Source: Bryobacterales bacterium (GTDB lineage: Bacteria > Acidobacteriota > Terriglobia > Bryobacterales > Bryobacteraceae). From it: a stretch of 9,466 nucleotides of DNA. The notes beneath the pieces were generated by a model, which worked only from the letters and a program-made list of their open reading frames with translations, was not told where the DNA came from and ran no database searches. Numbering within the stretch: the stretch's first letter is position 1; each line of letters opens with the position of its first letter. A program made the translations under genes and the position numbers. Location: NCBI GenBank assembly GCA_003132865.1, contig PKYZ01000299.1, positions 595-10,060 of the forward strand, in the 5' to 3' direction. Of this stretch, positions 6,739 to 9,466 are shown one piece after another.

Positions 6739-7977
6739 CTATTTGTAGTACGTGAGCTTCAAATCCGGCGACACCGACTTCGACGTGAATATAGAGGATC
6801 GGTTGTCAAAGATGATGGCGTACCTTCCTCGTGGAAGCCGTTGTTTGAATTGACCCAATGCCGCCACTCTACCGCTGTTTACGATTACAGAGCCGCCTTG
6901 ACCCACCAGCGCCACGCCGACATCGTTCCCCATACCACCAGTGATCGTGTACGAGCCTTCTAGTACCGCACCCTGCTGCCCATTCACAGCGAACGGAAGT
7001 TGGATCGCAGTTCGAGCGGGAACGGAAAGTGTACTTGCGGGTAACGAATCCACCACCTGAGTTTCGCTCAACATCTCCGAGAGAGACAGTGGACGCTTTT
7101 GGTTCAGAAGTTCCGAGACGTGTCGGATTGCAATGACAAAATTGAGGTTCTGTCCATCTCGCATTTGAGCGGTGGTTAGACCGATTACTTTTCCGTACTC
7201 GTCAAAAAGCGGTCCTCCGCTGGAACCCGGCGAAATGGAAGCGGTGGTTTGGATGATTTGGGTTCCGCCAGCGTTGCGTAACGCACTGACGATACCTTTG
7301 CTTACCGTGCTCTCCAGCCCGAGCGGAGCGCCGATGGCAACCACACGATCTCCCACCTTGACTGGTTCCAGATACTCGCCTTTGAGTGCTGGCAACGACG
7401 CCGAGATTTGCATTGCGGCGATATCGTGCTCGATGCTGTAGCCGAGGACTGAATCGACCCGCACGCTTTCTTGCGACGGAACTCGGACCATCAGCGATCT
7501 TGCTCCTCGGATGACGTGGTAATTCGTGATGACCACGCCATCGGCGGAAAACACGTAGCCACTTCCCTGACCCGCCTTCTCGCCGTCTTCATTGAAATTC
7601 TCAACAATCACCACGGAGGGTGTTGCCCGCTCGGCGATCTGGGCGGTTGTGAGTTTCGTGGGTGCCAGCGGAGAAGGCTTCACGGGATTCTCGGCTCCCT
7701 TCGGGTGTTCGCTGGAACCGGTGGCCGACCCGCCAGAGCCAGATTCTCTTCCCGGCTGGTGAAGCTGTCCGAGAATCCAAGCACCGGCGCAGACAGCGAC
7801 GACGATGCCAGCCAGGATCAGGAGCCATTTAAGGGTGCTTGATTTTGGCGCAACTAAAGGGGTTACTCCAGCCCGATTCTGCAATTCCCGCCGCACCTGC
7901 GCACGGTACTGCTCTTCGGCTAGGCGTGCCTGCTCTTCTTCACGAATCCTCTTCTTCTGCTCGTCGGATAGTTCCAT
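6739..7977 (-). CDS. Membrane-anchored trypsin-like (HtrA-type) serine protease without PDZ domain
   Basis: A 412-aa protein. Residues 1-35 are charged and Glu/Gln/Arg-rich, probably helical and cytoplasmic, followed by one membrane span at about 50-70 and a Gly/Ser/Pro-rich linker at about 75-107. The protease domain (about 110-300) has the complete HtrA-like triad: H154 in TNYHV, D185 in EHDIA, and S253 in GSSGGP. It should therefore act outside the cytoplasmic membrane. Instead of PDZ domains the C-terminus (about 311-412) is a beta-rich domain ending in FDNRSSIFTSKSV near residue 391, which reminds me of GOLD-like beta sandwiches; that is a weak inference. The start is ATG at 7977, with AAGG about 8 nt upstream. 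Substrates are unknown. It is convergent with the DUF2971 gene (74-nt gap, no clear terminator) and divergent from the 84-aa gene. Confidence 0.88.
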   Translation of the reverse strand: MELSDEQKKRIREEEQARLAEEQYRAQVRRELQNRAGVTPLVAPKSSTLKWLLILAGIVVAVCAGAWILGQLHQPGRESGSGGSATGSSEHPKGAENPVKPSPLAPTKLTTAQIAERATPSVVIVENFNEDGEKAGQGSGYVFSADGVVITNYHVIRGARSLMVRVPSQESVRVDSVLGYSIEHDIAAMQISASLPALKGEYLEPVKVGDRVVAIGAPLGLESTVSKGIVSALRNAGGTQIIQTTASISPGSSGGPLFDEYGKVIGLTTAQMRDGQNLNFVIAIRHVSELLNQKRPLSLSEMLSETQVVDSLPASTLSVPARTAIQLPFAVNGQQGAVLEGSYTITGGMGNDVGVALVGQGGSVIVNSGRVAALGQFKQRLPRGRYAIIFDNRSSIFTSKSVSPDLKLTYYK

Positions 7978-8067
7978 AAGAATGGCCTTGGCCTGAACGC
8001 GACGGTCTTTGGGACAACTCCATGATGTTACCCGCGAAGACCAAAGTCAAGACAGCACGTTCGGCGG

Positions 8068-8073
8068 TAGAAT
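8068..8073 (+). promoter_or_regulatory. -10 element placing the transcript start at an ATG
   Basis: TAGAAT ends 6 nt before the ATG at 8080, so transcription would begin at or one base before the start codon. The identical hexamer precedes the DUF2971 gene. A GTCAAG upstream (8046-8051) resembles the GTCAAG around the -35 of that gene, but its spacing is longer (AAGTCA to TAGAAT is 18 nt), so the -35 is weak. Confidence 0.45.
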
Positions 8074-8079
8074 CTAGGC

Positions 8080-8334
8080 ATGGCACAACGACGGTTTTCC
8101 GTTGACAAGAAGTACCGGCCCGTATTCGACGGCAGACTTGCAATGCAAAGAAAGGTCTATAACGACACCTACAATGATATTGGCAAGGCTGATAACAGGG
8201 CTAGGACTGTAGTGGAGGAAGGTGGAGCTGTCGAAGCCATAGTATATGAAGAACTAGGCAAGGATAGAAGGATCAGGAAGATTACTTACCAGCGTGACGA
8301 TAAGGGAGAAATCAGGAAAACAACGAACGTTTAG
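8080..8334 (+). CDS. Small hypothetical protein, 84 aa
   Basis: I do not recognise this family. The 84-aa product is strongly charged and rich in Lys, Arg, Asp and Glu. It has a basic N-terminus (MAQRRFSVDKKYRP), a central EEGGAVEAIVYEE segment that could be a beta strand or helix, and a charged tail. There is no signal peptide and no membrane span. The codons are much less GC-rich than those of the upstream operon. No convincing Shine-Dalgarno precedes the ATG, but a TAGAAT -10 element six bases upstream would give a leaderless mRNA. A strong intrinsic terminator follows 46 nt after the stop, so this looks like a single-gene transcription unit. Having both a plausible promoter and a terminator supports it being real. 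Confidence 0.6.
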   Translation: MAQRRFSVDKKYRPVFDGRLAMQRKVYNDTYNDIGKADNRARTVVEEGGAVEAIVYEELGKDRRIRKITYQRDDKGEIRKTTNV

Positions 8335-8380
8335 TATCGACAACAGCCGAACAGGAAACTCTTGCTGGGCTGAAATATGG

Positions 8381-8413
8381 AAGCCCCTGAAAAGTTCTCA
8401 GGGGCTTTTGCTT
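8381..8413 (+). terminator. Intrinsic terminator after the 84-aa gene
   Basis: A perfect 10-bp stem, AAGCCCCTGA (8381-8390) with TCAGGGGCTT (8398-8407), encloses the 7-nt loop AAAGTTC and runs into a T-rich tail (CTTTTGCTTT). On the minus strand the hairpin is not followed by a T-run, so it mainly ends the + transcript. Confidence 0.9.
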
Positions 8414-8427
8414 TAGCTGAGTTTGGT

Positions 8428-8556
8428 TTAGCTGATAATGGCGAGAACGATCAAACCAACTATCGTACCGATTGCTAAGATGGCTAGTTGATCGCTCGTA
8501 GCGGTGATTGTTAAGCTGATAGTGTTATCAGAATTGATACTGTAACTCGTCCGCAC
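8428..8556 (-). CDS. Small single-span membrane protein, 42 aa
   Basis: A short minus-strand frame, GTG at 8556 to TAA at 8428, encoding 42 residues. The first 23 residues are polar and rich in Ser, Thr, Asn and Asp (starting MRTSYSINSD). Residues 24-42 form one uninterrupted hydrophobic segment (beginning LAILAIGTIVG) that reaches the C-terminus, so it looks like a tail-anchored or single-span membrane peptide. AAGGAG (complement of 8562-8567) lies 5 nt before the GTG, and an in-frame stop just upstream (8569-8571) makes this the first possible start. A sigma70-like promoter lies at 8594-8622. I do not recognise the family; toxin-like, holin-like and small regulatory membrane peptides are all possible. 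Nothing in the sequence picks one. Confidence 0.6.
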   Translation of the reverse strand: MRTSYSINSDNTISLTITATSDQLAILAIGTIVGLIVLAIIS

Positions 8557-8593
8557 GCGGTCTCCTTTCTAGAGGGCGTGCCCCCTTAATTCC

Positions 8594-8622
8594 ACTATCT
8601 CGGCAATGTGCGGGCGAGTCAA
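8594..8622 (-). promoter_or_regulatory. Promoter candidate for the 42-aa membrane peptide
   Basis: On the minus strand TTGACT (complement of 8617-8622, five of six consensus bases) and GATAGT (complement of 8594-8599, four of six) are 17 nt apart. The predicted leader of about 30 nt contains a small GC hairpin just before the AAGGAG ribosome site. Confidence 0.5.
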
Positions 8623-8643
8623 GGATTATTTTTAGAAGAACCA

Positions 8644-9330
8644 GCCGCGCGGTTGGGCGCCCGCGTACGTATTCCTTATCGCCGGGGTAGGCAGGAGATG
8701 CCCTGCGCCATGGACGAAGTGGAGGCGGCCGAAGCCGAAGGCGTGCACATCGACCTCCTCGTGGCGCCTGTGCGCCTGGAAAGAAACGGCCACGGTCTGT
8801 TGCTGACCTGCCAGCGCATGTGGCTCGGCGAACCCGACGCTTCGGGACGGCGCAGACCGTGCGCGGTGGAGGGCTCCGATTTCATAATCGAGTGTTCCAC
8901 CGTAATCGCGGCCATTGGCCAGGCCGTGGAGCGCACGCTGGCCGAGCGCGAAGGCCTGCGGGTCACCGGATGGGGCATAGCCGTCGATGAACGGACACTC
9001 GCCACGAATCTGCCCGGAGTGTTCGCCGGCGGAGACGCGGTCCTGGGAGCGGACCTCGCGGTGCGGGCGGTAGCGGCGGGAAGAATCGCGGCAACCTCGA
9101 TCCACCAGTACCTGAGTGGCGAATCGGTGACCGGCGAACCGGCGATGACCGGCATCGCCATGCGGCCGATCGACGACGCGGAGCGGGCCGCCATCTTCCG
9201 CGCCATCGAGAAGGCCGGCCGCGTACCTATGCCGCGGATCCCGATGGAACAGCGCATGGCTAGCTTCCGCGAGGTGGAACGCGGCCTGCCGCCGGACGAT
9301 GCCGCGCGCGAGGCCCGCCGCTGCCTGAGT
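8644..9330 (+). pseudogene. Truncated duplicate of the GltD-type flavoprotein gene (NADPH-domain fragment)
   Basis: This 687-nt fragment matches 4748-5437, residues 339-568 of the 691-aa flavoprotein. It lacks the N-terminal [2Fe-2S] domain, the FAD motif, the GGGN nucleotide-binding loop and the C-terminal N4-type cluster, so it cannot do the parent's job. An open frame runs through it from a GTG at 8608 to the stop ending at 9357 (249 aa), with about 12 unrelated residues at the front and a short unrelated tail (PKFLGPKS). Compared with the parent it has one codon deleted near the left end (LGAQNVRI becomes LGARVRI). It then has 272 identical bases, then 13 substitutions of which 11 are silent (the others are Pro to Ser and Ala to Gly). 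No Shine-Dalgarno is evident before the GTG. Most likely a non-functional fragment. Confidence 0.85.
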
Positions 9331-9466
9331 CCGAAGTTCCTAGGCCCAAAAAGCTGAACTCGTTTGTTTTGTTGGAGGTGACGGGCTTTTGTCCCTATTG
9401 TGTAGTCATGTAATATGTTAGATTGTGCTTGCTATTGTGTTATTATGTCTGTATGATGTAGGCATG
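9331..9466. other. AT-rich tail with no recognisable gene
   Basis: Composition drops sharply to T-rich sequence right after the duplicate fragment. A GGAGGT (9374-9379) is present but no sensible reading frame follows it before stops, and no terminator or repeat is convincing. The junction at 9330/9331 marks the right edge of the duplicated segment. Confidence 0.5.

Noticed and set aside
7975..8025. Two minus-strand ATGs each followed by MELS-like codons (near 8023 and 7977)
   Set aside because: The upstream one is in a different frame without homology to the protease; the four-residue match is probably chance.
4748..9330. Template/variable repeat pair of a diversity-generating retroelement
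   Set aside because: No reverse transcriptase is present, differences are not concentrated at adenines, and most are silent.
9332..9342. GAAGTTCCTAG at the right edge of the fragment, similar to part of a recombinase FRT arm
   Set aside because: Only a short partial match; no inverted arm or spacer of the right size follows.

Overview
The window looks like chromosomal DNA of a high-GC bacterium. My best guess is an Acidobacteriota (Solibacteres/Bryobacterales-like) genome. This rests mainly on modular palindromic repeats with a GTGGGGYAGG head, which read as 'VGQAFSLP'-type peptides when translated; I associate these with that group from memory, so the assignment is an inference. The DNA changes composition: strongly GC-rich up to about 5810, clearly lower GC from about 5810 to 8640, GC-rich again from 8644 to 9330, then AT-rich to the end.

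Positions 93-5809 hold one tight four-gene operon on the + strand, joined by two 4-bp ATGA overlaps and a 1-nt gap. It encodes (1) a multi-pass membrane protein with NapH/NosR-like cysteine motifs and ferredoxin clusters, (2) a NuoE/HydC-like [2Fe-2S] subunit carrying two N-terminal membrane segments, (3) a HydB/NuoF-like flavoprotein with an N-terminal thioredoxin-like domain and two extra C-terminal ferredoxin motifs, and (4) a GltD/NfnB-like FAD/NADPH flavoprotein placed between the N1b-type and N4-type cluster domains of a NuoG head. Genes 2-4 match the general plan of the electron-bifurcating HydABC/Bfu enzymes, and most closely the Sporomusa-type Nfn (Stn) transhydrogenase, which links NADH, NADPH and ferredoxin. 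The membrane segments on the NuoE subunit and the membrane Fe-S protein suggest a membrane-attached version that could exchange electrons with a quinone or another membrane carrier.

Positions about 5810-8640 form a lower-GC accessory stretch. It contains a DUF2971 gene (+) with its own sigma70-like promoter, a membrane-anchored trypsin-like protease (-), an 84-aa unknown protein (+) that may be read from a leaderless mRNA and is followed by a strong terminator, and an unlisted 42-aa single-span membrane protein (-) with a clear promoter and Shine-Dalgarno.

Positions 8644-9330 are a 687-bp partial duplicate of the NADPH-domain region of the fourth operon gene. It is truncated at both ends, still open in frame, and shows mosaic divergence from the parent. 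The last 136 bases are AT-rich and show no gene.
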